From Hysterium pulicare CBS 123377 (Eukaryota; Ascomycota; Dothideomycetes; Hysteriales; Hysteriaceae): 64,000 nucleotides of DNA. Both the position numbers and the translations under genes were made by a program. A model generated the notes under the pieces. That model was not told where the DNA came from, did not search any database, and saw only the letters and a list, made by a program, of their open reading frames with translations. The DNA lies in the NCBI GenBank assembly GCA_000467715.1, contig AJFK01000854.1, forward strand, positions 18,983-82,982, written 5' to 3'. Below are positions 12,550 through 23,139 of the stretch, one piece after another (position 1 is the first letter of the stretch; each line of letters starts with the position of its first letter).

Positions 12550-13871
12550 GATTCTTGAATGTGAGGGGGTTTTTAGAATGGACTTGAGAGTAAGAGAGAA
12601 ATGAAATGAGTTTAAGGGATACTACACGCTACAGGCGGTGCTTGTAGCCGTCTTTCATATAGGCTTCCACACATGATGCTGAGAAATGCAGAGAGCCACA
12701 TTGTTTCATGAAATAATCATGGGTTGGAAATCCAACGAACAGCTAAGAACTCCGCGACGATGAAAGAAGTAAAAGGAAAATGGCAGAAGAGGTTGGCCTA
12801 TCAGAGATGAATGTGCACTTATTAAGGTCCCAAATTACTAGTTTGGGGCAAAGTAGCTTGGAGTTCCGAGTCGGTTCCTGAAAGTGGAGCATGGAGGAGT
12901 CATAGAGCTGACAAATGGCATATGTCTTTCCTAAAGTCCGTCTCCAATTTCCCTGTGTCCTGAAGCCGCAAAATAGTAATCAAGGTACTTGGCGTGCAAA
13001 AGATCTCGTTCTGCTCGTATCGCTGGAGGACCACCATGGAGTTAAGGGATTAATACCGCGGAGCGCCAAGCTCGGGCCGGAGAAATAAATATCCCACTCT
13101 AATTTTTAACTACCAAGTTGTCTCTCGAACGTATATCCAACATATATACCTAATTTGCATGTTGTCAGACACGCTCACGAGGTTTGCATAAGAATGGCGG
13201 TCTGTTCTTTAACTAATCATGCTAGATTGATTCAGGTAGAATATGTCGACGAAGACTTTTCTACCCTCGGCCGCTTTGTTCAACAACTAATCACAAATAG
13301 TTGAATACTGATCTTATCCCGTCAAAGTCAGGACAACACTACAAACTCCCAACCCTAGAGACTATAACTCCGAGTCAGAATGACGTCGATTTCGTGCCTG
13401 AAAGGCGACGTTTTCTCTTCGCTTCTTCCCGAAGCACGTTGGATAGTGAATAAGGCCATGGCAAGTAATCATGTTGGCTTCGATTGGAATCAGACTAAGA
13501 TACTGATATCTGGGACAGCTTGCAACTCCATTTACGATGACTAGCCAGAGCTGCACAGAGCTGGCTAGTCTGACACAATGTGCTGGTGTTGTTACCTCCG
13601 GCGGACTACTTCTGACAAACATTTTCGCAATCTTTGCAGACTGTAAGCCAATTGGATTGAAAGCAAATCTCATACATGCATCCGGTTTTGAACCAGCAAG
13701 CAAAGGATGCATTTCCGGGTGAGATGCAATAAGTTCTGATAGCTGATAAAGCAGATTGTTCGTGTTTAGTCATCCCAGATTTACTTCCGAGCTTCACTGG
13801 AAAGATATATATACCAATGAAATCTCCCCTTCTTTTTATGGACACCCTTCTCCAATACCATAACATCCAAA
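12550..13871. promoter_or_regulatory. Divergent promoter region, DHA2 pump and reductase
   Basis: About 1.3 kb separates two divergent starts. There are no supported coding frames: the two minus-strand frames near 13362-13866 lack ATG-led motifs. A TATA-like run stands 58 bases before the reductase ATG. I see no other clear site. Confidence 0.45.
13806..13813 (+). promoter_or_regulatory. TATA-like element upstream of the reductase
   Basis: TATATATA stands 58 bases before the ATG at 13872, with CT-rich sequence between, a usual core promoter arrangement in filamentous fungi. Confidence 0.45.
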
Positions 13872-14915
13872 ATGTCCAACGACCTCGTACTCATCACCGG
13901 CGCAACAGGCCATGTCGGCTTCAGAACGCTCATTCTCGTTCTCGAAGCAGGCTATCGACTCCGCGCTGCCGTACGAAGTCAAGCTAAAGCCGAATCTCTC
14001 CTGTCCAACCCTATTCTCAAGTCACTAAACCTCCCCTGTGATCAACTCACCTTCGCCGTCATCCCCGACATTACCACAGCCGGGGCATACGACGAAGCAG
14101 TCAAAGGAGTGAAGTACGTCATCCACATCGCTTCTCCCCTAGCCGGCAAAAAACTTACTCCGGATAATTTTGAGACGGAACTAATTGAGCCTGCTGTTTC
14201 TGGAACCATCGGGATGTTGGAGTCGGCGAAGAAGAGTCCATCCGTTAAGAGAATCGTGATTACTTCATCCGTTGTTGCTATCTCTGAATGGCAGAATATC
14301 ACTAAGCCATATGAAGATGTCATAACTGCATCCAATCGTATTGATACACCCACCGGTCTATATCAATCCGAGTTTGAGGCTTACTGCGCCTCGAAGACAA
14401 AGGCTTTCAATGAGACGGAGAGGTGGGTGAAGAATGGGAAACCGAAGTTTGATGTTGTGAATCTCCATCCTTCTTTCATTATCGGAAGGAATGACTACGC
14501 TGAGAAGAGCTCTGACGTACCCGGCGGTACGAACGGTATCCCTCTCGGTGTCATTCTCGGTCAAGACAACCCGGCTCCCTTCCCCGGTACAAGTGTCCAT
14601 AGCGACGATGTAGCTCGCGCACATGTCTTAGCCGTCGATCCTAAAGTCCCCGCGGGAAGCTACGTCTTGACTTCAAATCCTGAGGGGACATATGATGGGA
14701 CCGAATTCCAGGATGCTACGGATATCGTGGGAAAGTTGTATCCGGAAGCTGTGGAGAAGGGGATTCTAAAGAATACCGGGAAGATTGTGACTATCAAGCC
14801 CCAGAAGTTTGATTCGTCGAAGACAGAGGAGGTGTTTGGGTTTAAGTTGAAGGGATATGAGGAGCAGGTTAAGAGTGTTGTTGATCAGTATCTTGAACTC
14901 AAGGCCAAGGAGTAG
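13872..14915 (+). CDS. NAD(P)-dependent reductase, dihydroflavonol-reductase-like extended SDR
   Basis: A 347-residue cytosolic oxidoreductase of the extended short-chain dehydrogenase family, without introns. The N-terminus has the Rossmann motif VLITGATGHVGF (GxxGxxG type). The mid region carries the serine-containing ITSSVVAI segment, and YCASK gives the catalytic Tyr-x3-Lys. HIASPL near residue 95 and NLHPSFIIG after the active site are typical of the dihydroflavonol reductase / cinnamoyl-CoA reductase / Gre2 methylglyoxal reductase branch. Members reduce aldehydes or ketones with NADPH; the true substrate is unknown. Position between a DHA2 and a DHA1 transporter is suggestive of a detoxification or small metabolite role, but this is inference. 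The length and start (after CATCCAAA) are normal. Confidence 0.9.
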   Translation: MSNDLVLITGATGHVGFRTLILVLEAGYRLRAAVRSQAKAESLLSNPILKSLNLPCDQLTFAVIPDITTAGAYDEAVKGVKYVIHIASPLAGKKLTPDNFETELIEPAVSGTIGMLESAKKSPSVKRIVITSSVVAISEWQNITKPYEDVITASNRIDTPTGLYQSEFEAYCASKTKAFNETERWVKNGKPKFDVVNLHPSFIIGRNDYAEKSSDVPGGTNGIPLGVILGQDNPAPFPGTSVHSDDVARAHVLAVDPKVPAGSYVLTSNPEGTYDGTEFQDATDIVGKLYPEAVEKGILKNTGKIVTIKPQKFDSSKTEEVFGFKLKGYEEQVKSVVDQYLELKAKE

Positions 14916-15533
14916 TTGGCAGTTAACAGATCATGGATTAGGCAACAGAAAATGGATGGATACAAGTGCTCAGGTCCGGCAACCCGCGTAAAGTAAGGCA
15001 CAGGTATTATTTTCAAACCTGATCCCAAAAATTCCAGTATCGAATAGAACTACACACAAAGACCTCGGCATGTTGTTTGGGTAGCCTGCCAATCAAATTT
15101 TCGCTATCGCCTACCTTCACTTCCGAATCAACATGATCGAATTCAAGAACGACTTTTCATGAGATATTCTGTTCAATACACGAGCCGCAAATGATTTGTA
15201 ATAAACTTGTTAAGTTCCTTTCTCCTACAAATATATAAAAAAAAGTTACGCACACAACGATTCTGATAAACAGTGAATGACGAGCAGGAAGAGTCATGAA
15301 CGAGGTTGATGCGCAGCCCAGACTTCAACAACTTATGACATGCACTATGGCGATTGAGCACCAACCAGTCCCTATGACACGGCAAGATGCTCAAGCCTGC
15401 GAGGTGGAATTCCAGTCCTCTCATGCTCTCTATTCCTTCCACATTGACATTGACATCGAGTTGTGAGATAACGATCTCTTTTGCTCTTGATTGACAAGCT
15501 GACAATAGCCATTCAACGGTTGCCGCAACCCCA
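14916..15533. other. Intergenic, promoter of the next transporter
   Basis: It holds a poly-A run near 15240 and a 110-codon minus-strand frame at 15173-15505 without motif. I take it as the 3' end of the reductase gene and the promoter of the transporter at 15534. Confidence 0.5.
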
Positions 15534-17124
15534 ATGCCGGACCTGCCATTGTCCTCACCTTCGCCTCCTGAACTCGAATTGACGCAACATCATGCAGAAC
15601 CGCAGCAATGGCCGACCCGGCGCAAGGTTCTCTCCGTCGTCGTCGTCTCTTTTGCGGATTGTCTTACGTTAGTATCTCTGTCAATCTATGCTTCACTCGC
15701 ATAATGATCTATCTAGGTTTCTTGTCTCTATGATGCTAGCGCCGAGCGTACCCCAGGTACTTCAGACGTTTCGACCAGAAGGCGGTGACAGATTCTTAGG
15801 ATCGGTTTCCGTCACCGTGTACATTCTAGGATTCGTCGTTGGACCTTTGCTATTCGGACCGCTTACGGATCTCGTAGGTCGAATTAATATTCTACGTTTC
15901 ACAGCGACATTTTACTTAATTCTCACCATTGCGTGCGCATTGAGCTCCAGTCTGACCATGTTGATTGTGTTTCGATTCATCGCAGGCGTGTTTGGAGGTG
16001 CACCGATGGCAATTGGAGTTGGAGTTGTTTCAGACCTTTATGCGTCTGGACAGCGGAGCCGTCCAATGGCATGGTACTCTATCGGAACAATGATGGGCCC
16101 TGCCCTCGGCCCAGTGTTGGGTGGTCTTATCACAGGACGTTTAGGATGGAGATGGGTGTTTTGGATAGCGGCGATGCTGGTAAGTCTCTTACTCAGCCCA
16201 TTCCAATTAAGCAGCTTAACGTATATTGAGGCTGGAACATGCGTTGCTTCGTTGTATTTTCTACTAGCAGAGACTCATCAAGCCACCCTTGTTCGAAGAG
16301 CGGAGAACGGAAGTCGAGTCCATTCAAAGGACGAGAAATCAAACCTATTCCAAACCATGAAGTGTAACTGGAAGCGGCAGGACGTTCCCCGTACCTTACA
16401 GCGATCTGTTACTCTACCCGCAAGGATTGCACTCTACCTCCCAACATTGACCATACTTCTCCAAATTGGTGTCTTCAACGGTCTTGTGAATATGATTCTG
16501 TCATCGCTTGGCTCCGTCTTTCAGTTTCAATATCATTTCCCTGCGACCACCGCTGGTCTGTCTTATCTTGGCCTTGCACTTGGTGGTTTCCTCGGGCTGG
16601 CAGCAACACCTCGAATTTCTGATCACTATGGTCGACGTCGGCTCCAAGCTGGCGGATCCAAGCGTCCCGAGCATTCACTTCCAATGATGATAATTGCAGG
16701 ACCGCTCACATCGATCGGGCTATTCTGGTATGGCTGGTCATGCCAGGCAAAGGTTTTCTGGCTTGTGCCTATTATCGGACTCTTTGTTTTTGGGTTTGGC
16801 TACATGAGTATGAGGGTACGTCCAATCACCTTCAGCCTAGCTCCAGTATTCTTCTAATTATATGAACAGCTCTCCACACAAATATTTCTCGTACAAGCAG
16901 TACCAGAATACGCCGCCTCCGCTCTCGCCGCCCATGCAGTCTTCAGCTCAATCGGGGGTGCCTTCATTCCCATCAGCACCTTCCCTCTTTACGGCCGTTA
17001 TGGGTACGGATGGGGGAACAGCATCATTGCATTCATAAATTTGGGCCTGTGGTTAGTGCCTCTCGGTATGCATGCAATCTCACTGAGCTTGGGAGATAAA
17101 TGGAAGATCCAGGTCGATCTGTAG
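15534..17124 (+). CDS. MFS multidrug transporter, DHA1 type
   Basis: A 478-residue 12-helix drug:proton antiporter. Four exons: 15534-15667, 15717-16179, 16231-16815 and 16870-17124, with frame kept at each GT-AG junction. Motifs in order: VYILGFVVGPLLFGPLTDLVGR (motif A region), FRFIAGVFGGAPMAIG, the motif C region GTMMGPALGPVLGG, PLTSIGLFWYGWS in the second half, and YGRYGYGWGNSIIAF near the end. The last two are shared with the DHA1 protein at 6206-7855, which suggests the same subfamily. The soluble N-terminus is short (about 45 residues) and lacks the usual DPxNP/W stretch, so the annotated start might miss an upstream exon. The ATG chosen is in frame and follows CAACCCCA. Confidence 0.87.
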
Positions 17125-17790
17125 ATAGCGGAGATGGTCTCTGCTGAAGTATTACTAATTGCATGTAGATGGGAGTGTACCATTTTTGCCTAATTGTTTC
17201 AATGTAGGACACTGTAGGAATTGTATTGTCAGTGTAAGATAATTGAGTCGTTTCGGTTAAACTACACGACAAGTGTCATTATTGGTCGTACCGCGAACCC
17301 CTTTGGCTATAGAGTCTTAAGGTACATACTCCATATTATACTTTCTATACAGCCTCAAGGATAGCAACTTGCTTTTAAACCTTGTACAGAGTCTAAACTG
17401 GCTTTGTAGGCTGGTAGTAAAGAAGGTGGTAGGCGCAAAGCCACCCCTGAAAATGACATCCCGTGCGCTAGAGAACCTTTGTCCTCGCATTACTACGCTT
17501 TATAATCTAATCATGCCGCTTCAGCTGCAATCACATGCGGAAGGAATTTGAAGTGCAACACGTGAGTGTGGGTAGGTCCCTATCTGTGTTAAACAAAGTG
17601 TCATACCTCCACGGATTCTGAATACTTCAGTATGAGTACAAAATGGCTAGACTCAGGCGAAACTGACTGTACTGCATGACTGGAAATACGCTCTGAATAC
17701 CCGTGTCCTGAAGGTCTAACTTTCTAAATACGACAGTCGCAAATACGCATGAAAGAGTTTGCTCAACATTCAATCCTCCTTTAGAAACAT
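17125..17790. other. Intergenic, convergent gene ends
   Basis: It is AT-rich and holds only short frames. I see nothing in it. Confidence 0.6.
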
Positions 17791-19350
17791 TCAGTCCTCC
17801 ACATGTTCATGTGGGAGAGTTTGTCGGAAGTCGTAATAGTACGTCATGCCGGGTGTTTCTACCACAAGGCTGGATCCAGCGATTCGATCGATGCCGGCTT
17901 CAGGGTCAGGCAATTCGTGGCCAGTAAGACAAAAGTATTCATGTGACCATTCATCCCCAATCCTTCCACCGTGGAGAACAGTTCTGCAAAGCATGTTCAT
18001 GGCTGGTTTCTTCATCAGTCCGTGAACCAAGACTTGTGTAGGCCCAACACCGAGACCTCGAATGACGCCATCAAGTGTGAGAAGCAGACGCCCACTTGAC
18101 TTCTTCCCCATTAACTGTGCCACACTATACCAAACGATATCTGGAGAGTAGGGGAAATCGAATACCAAAGTAACATCGCTCAAAATGGCTGCCTTCAGAT
18201 TTGGCGAGCGCTCCAATAACCACAATGGCATTACCGCGGGAATGTGCCAATTTGCTATTTCCAACTGCATAAGCTTCGGTAAGTCGAGTACCGGGAAAAG
18301 TCCTTCAAGATGTGTGGTATTAACGTATTGCCTTCGATCTCCAGTTCTCGTCAGTGAGAGCGTAGTCAATTGACTGAACATCGCAAGCCCGAATCTCCAC
18401 CGCATGACTGGATTACTGGTTCGAGGTAAACCTGCAGCCATTGCTGGATTCTGGATTCCTACGTCAAGGTGTAGAGACTCGATTTGGTTGAGTAAGTGTG
18501 GATGCTTCATGTAAATATCCTCAAGAGTCTTGTGGCCCTTGGTACGTCCCCTCAAAGGCATGATTTGAAAATTGATGCTTCGCACCCAGGTCGGCAGCAC
18601 TTCGAGGGTTACATCAATCATGTTCGGATGGGACGGGAGATATACTGATCCTCCTCGGGATTGAGCTGTACCGATCGATTTCCCGAATGGCAATTCTTCC
18701 CTGTACCTGCGAAATCCATGCCGGTCCCAAAAGCGGCGGAATGCCGAGTAGAAGCTGCTGTCTATGATATTCATTCTGCCGAACTGGACGTGGCGAGCTT
18801 TTGGAAACATACCCAGGACACGCCGAATATGATCACGGAGATCTATTGTATTTATGCCTCCGAATCGATACTGTCCATCCTTGATCAGTTGTTTGAGTTG
18901 CTTGACGAGATCGTAGTACCGTTCGAATGTGTACAATTCGACCGGAGTCAAGTTGCGCCGATCCAGGTTGAGCGCTGTGCATAGTCGACCAATCATCAGA
19001 TCCAAAGTCTTCGGCGCTCGGTGTCCCCAATATACCCACGGTGCAATCAAGGTCAGCTCATATGATTCTGTTGTTACTTGAATAGATCGAACGAGGGAGG
19101 CGAGATCAGGTTGGAATTCAAACGTTCGGAGACACAGCGGAAAATCAAGACGCCCTTCCTCCCTTCGGATGTGTAGCTCCAAGTGCTGATAAAAGAAGCG
19201 TGTTGCGAAGGAATGAAGGAGCCTGCAAGTGAGTCTGACATTTTGTAGGTCAATCTTCGCGCCCGGTCGATATGGATCTTCTGGAAGAAGATGTTCAACA
19301 ACCTTGAGAAGGACCTCATTCGGTAGAATGCTAATTAGCGGTCGAGCCAT
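17791..19350 (-). CDS. F-box domain protein
   Basis: A 519-residue intronless protein. Residues 5-60 form an F-box: ISILPNEVLLKVVEHLL, then LQNVRLTCRLLHSFATRFFYQHLEL, the pattern (LPxEVLxxI...L..VR..CR.....F....L) by which substrate receptors of SCF ubiquitin ligases bind Skp1. The rest contains a histidine- and tryptophan-containing region rich in leucine, with segments such as LPTWVRSINFQ and FSQLTTLSLTRTGD that look like degenerate leucine-rich repeats. Many fungal genomes hold large families of such F-box/LRR-like proteins of unknown target. ATG at 19350 is the first in frame. The target cannot be inferred. Confidence 0.82.
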   Translation of the reverse strand: MARPLISILPNEVLLKVVEHLLPEDPYRPGAKIDLQNVRLTCRLLHSFATRFFYQHLELHIRREEGRLDFPLCLRTFEFQPDLASLVRSIQVTTESYELTLIAPWVYWGHRAPKTLDLMIGRLCTALNLDRRNLTPVELYTFERYYDLVKQLKQLIKDGQYRFGGINTIDLRDHIRRVLGMFPKARHVQFGRMNIIDSSFYSAFRRFWDRHGFRRYREELPFGKSIGTAQSRGGSVYLPSHPNMIDVTLEVLPTWVRSINFQIMPLRGRTKGHKTLEDIYMKHPHLLNQIESLHLDVGIQNPAMAAGLPRTSNPVMRWRFGLAMFSQLTTLSLTRTGDRRQYVNTTHLEGLFPVLDLPKLMQLEIANWHIPAVMPLWLLERSPNLKAAILSDVTLVFDFPYSPDIVWYSVAQLMGKKSSGRLLLTLDGVIRGLGVGPTQVLVHGLMKKPAMNMLCRTVLHGGRIGDEWSHEYFCLTGHELPDPEAGIDRIAGSSLVVETPGMTYYYDFRQTLPHEHVED

Positions 19351-20689
19351 GCTGAAAAGTGTCTCTTCTGAAATGACGCGGCTGTACGTTAGTCCAGTTA
19401 GTTTTGAATCAACACGGCGCTGATGTAGAAATGCGTGACGGGCGAAAACAACTTCAGCATTGGCTTTGATTGAGTCTTGAAATCTTGTTAGTGTCCGCCA
19501 TCAGCACTCCAAGGAGCGAGATATGGATATTTGTGATTGATTGTGGAGCGAGTCGGGTCGAAGAAGTGAGAAAGACAATCCCGACACGCTAAGGACATAC
19601 GCTAGTCATAGCTAGTTTAGCGCCGGTAGCTAAAGAAGCCACGAAGATTCCCGCGACGGGAGAATCGTGAATCTGCAACCTCACCTGCACCATCCGCCAT
19701 TGTGCCATGTACGAAATGCTCGTGCTTCGTATACAATGCACATCATATATTTACCCACTCACTCAGAGGAACATGCTCAAATGACAACACGTCAACGCCT
19801 GCAAGAATGCAAGTCCCAATGGCAACTCTTCGTTACTCGCTGTCTTCGCAACCACAAACATGCCAAGAGAACAATCTCTAGACATGTCCACTTGGCAGGA
19901 GTTCGTCTGTGTGATCCTCGCCCATATTGTTACTTGCCCAATACTATCAACGCCATATCAGGGACTAGCCTGTGGCCTTGGCTCTATGGCTCTAATGAAA
20001 GGTCCTGAATTGGAAGCAGGTATAGGGGTTGAAGTGTTGCAGACACACTCTCTTGGTATTCTGATAGCCCGCGGAATTTACCTGCGGAACGTGTCCGCGC
20101 AACATTGGATTATCAATCCTTCGCCAGTCGAAGATCCACCGAGAGATGGGGCGTCTATTGTGATGTTATCAATGGTATTCGCAGGGTTCCCCAAGGTCAC
20201 ACCACCCCAGATGCGAAAATCTCCGATGATCTTCCAGTTACGCGGCTTTCTCAGGACATTTACTATACCAATAATGTGGTTGATGCTGTTTCCATGTTAT
20301 TTTGAAACGCGCGCTGTCTTGAAAGCGTCGTGATGTCTTGGCATGCGGCTATTACAACCATGCGACAGGCACCTCAGCCCTGCCAAAACACGATCAGCAT
20401 AAATGTGGATAGCCTTTTCTTGACCAGCTCAGCGAGGTGTCTTTTCACGTTCGTTTTGCAATAACGGGGTTTGCCTGCCTGTTTCTAGCTTTGATCCCCT
20501 TGGTGCTGAGCAATAAAGCACAATGAACGTCTTCGAAATCTCTAGAGCTGGCCTCCTTGCTGTATATGATTCAACTTTCACTCATTTTTCCTCGCTTTCT
20601 GTCCTTCATTCTGAATTTTCGGGGTTGCAGGCAGCCCTATCTTCGTGTATTTGATTATCTTCTTTGCTTTCCTTTGACAAGCCGCTAAG
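19351..20689. other. Intergenic, possible gene remnant near 19860-20335
   Basis: Two overlapping plus-strand frames (19860-20333 with ATG, and 20105-20305) are open in this 1.3 kb gap. The second contains a hydrophilic stretch, RWGVYCDVINGIRRVPQGH, that reads like a real protein, but I cannot tie it to a family or build a spliced gene from it. It may be a decayed gene. The last part is the promoter of the transporter at 20690. Confidence 0.35.
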
Positions 20690-22530
20690 ATGGGTTGGGG
20701 TGTGCTCCAAGATTCGAAGATGGCGAGCCCGCCAGGGACAGCTACCATTGGAGCGTCTCAGATCGTTGGTAAATACTCGACTCAAATATGTTGAATAGGG
20801 ACTGGGCTGACTGATTTACAAAGTGGATGCTGCTATAGACTCAAAGAATCTGAAGCGCGATGGCAATATCATTCTTCAGCCGCAACCTTCCGACAATCCA
20901 AATGATCCTCTAAATTGGTAATATCCATCTTTCGAGCGTTCAATTGGGGTTCTAAAGGTTTCCAGGTCGCCAGTCTGGAAAAACACAATCATGGTCATTC
21001 TTGCCTTCAGTTCTGGCGTAACGACAGCGTAAGAGATCAATGATACGTTCTCAATACGAACAACATCCATTTTATTGACTAGACTGCAGGCTTGGGCCCA
21101 TGCTCACTCCAGGGCTTATCGTAATCTCTAAGAGCTATCATGTCAGTTTGGATCAGGTATCAAGCTTCATGATTGGCTTCCTAGCCTTCTGGATTGGCTT
21201 CACAACGTTTTTCACTGCATCTGGAGCAAATATTTGGGGAAAGCGTCCGTTCTTTGTCATCTCAATTGTTCTCCTCCTTGCTACGAATGTTTGGGGCTAT
21301 TTCGCTACGGTACATGACCTCCTTGATCCATTAGCTCATGTCCCAACTAATTATCTCAGTCCTTCCCCTCGTTAGCTGTGATGAGAGTCCTGCAGGGGAT
21401 GGCTTCTGCTCCTCTGGAAACTCTAGTTACCAGCACAGTCTCAGATCTTTTCTTCGTTCATCAGAGAGGAACACGTCTAAGTATATGGGGGATGATGTTG
21501 GCTTCCGGAGTACTTCTGGGCCAAATTATCTCTGGTTTCATCATCGAAACCCTAGGGGTCCCCGCAACTTTCGGAATCTCCGCCTTGGTGTTCATTCCCC
21601 TCGTTTTCTTTATGTTCTTCTTCGTCCTCGAAACGACCTATACAGCTCCTCGTGAGGAGTTTTCTGTTTCTGAGGAGAAGAGTTCATTCTGGAGCGTTCC
21701 TCAAGATGAGAAGGAATCCTATCGCTCCCAGCTTCGCCTCTTCCGTGGAAGGGTCTCTAACGACAGTTTCTGGAAAGGATGCTTCAAGCCTTTGCCTTTG
21801 ATCGCATACCCGGCTGTGCTATTCAGTACTATCGTGTACGGATCTTTCTTCACATGGCTTCTCACGATCTCGGTCCTCTCGGTGAACATCTTCCAGTCTC
21901 CACCCTACAACCTCAATCCCGCCCAAGTTGGCCTAACGAACCTCCCGCTTCTCATTGTTGCCGTGATCGGCTCTCCACTCTCAGGATGGATGGCAGATGC
22001 CATAGTCAAGTTTATGGCTCGCAAGAACCGCGGAGTCTTCGAACCCGAATTCCGTCTTACCCTCATGATCGTTGCGCTCCCGCTCTCTACGGCAGGATTC
22101 CTCGGATTTGGTATGGCAGCGCAACAAGGGGCTCCGCTTCCCTGGCTCCTCCTCTTCACCTCACTTCATTCCCTTTCCGTACCTTTCGCTTCCCAGGCCA
22201 GTTTGACCTACGTTATTGACTGTCATCCAAAGGACGCCAACCAAGCGTTTGTCACGATCAATTTCACGAAAGCAGTATTTACCTTTCTGGCGACTACATA
22301 TGCGAATGGATGGATGATGGCCGTGGGACCAAGGGCCGTATTCAATATTATCGCAATGATCAACTTGGGGGTCTGTGCACTAACGATTCCGGCATACGTG
22401 TACGGGAAGAGATTTCGTGGCCTTGTAAGTTGCAGATTCTCTCGTATGCCTCAACCGTTTTGGTGTCCGTGCTAACTGATTTCCTAAATAGGTGGCACGC
22501 AGTAGGTTTGGGCAGAGCCTCTCTAGGTAG
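20690..22530 (+). CDS. MFS transporter, multidrug/siderophore-like DHA1 type
   Basis: A 519-residue 12-helix transporter. I place six exons at 20690-20768, 20824-20917, 20966-21028, 21090-21309, 21360-22424 and 22492-22530; every junction is GT-AG and keeps the frame. The start MGWGVLQDSK and the soluble stretch ending NPNDPLNWSPVWKN are characteristic of a fungal MFS subgroup whose members begin MGWGxLxD and have an NDPxNW motif before helix 1. Later come GKRPFFVIS (motif A-like), MRVLQGMASAPLETL, and GQIISGFIIE. The gene has tiny exons at both ends, including a 13-codon last exon ending RSRFGQSLSR. This subgroup is poorly studied, and the substrate is unknown. It is the fifth transporter in this 19 kb region. 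Confidence 0.88.
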
Positions 22531-23139
22531 GTCGTGTAGGTGGTGGCTCTTGCATAGGGCAATACAAGTTTTGCGACTCGAGAGGAAATCTGGGCTTTCG
22601 ATACTGGAGACGGATTCAATATTAAAGCATCTCTTAGGCGCAGACGCTCTACAATACAACCATAATCACGCTTCGAAAATGTGCTCTCCGCTGAAGAGAT
22701 TATGATTAAGCGTGAGAAATACGTTGATGGGAGCTTAGAAGTCGACGTCTTCCGGGCAATGTAACACGCCACAGGCACTGACTCAATCTGACTTAGGTAA
22801 GCAACCGACTGCGCCACGCACACCATGTTCAGATGATGTTGATTGTCGTGGTACTGTGGAACCACAAAGGAGGAAATGCTCTCTAAGCCACAAATCGTGA
22901 GGTGGACTCTCCACTGGTTCCCCGCGCAGACAAGAATGGCGAAAGGCATTGACTGTGGCTGAGCAACGGTTAGGCACAGCTCAGCGCAGCAACCAAGTCC
23001 CTAGCTTCCAATCACCGCTGACTCCACACCTGTTGTCATTTCAGTACTTCAGCTCTGTCAGAAGCATTTCATCAACAAACCTCTCCTACTTCCTACACAA
23101 CACACCTACATCTACATACTTTCACGAACTTGAATCGCT
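22531..23139. other. Intergenic
   Basis: It holds 3' sequence of the transporter and a CT-rich leader before 23140. Overlapping minus-strand frames at 22360-22977 have no motif and partly overlap the transporter's coding exons. Confidence 0.55.
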
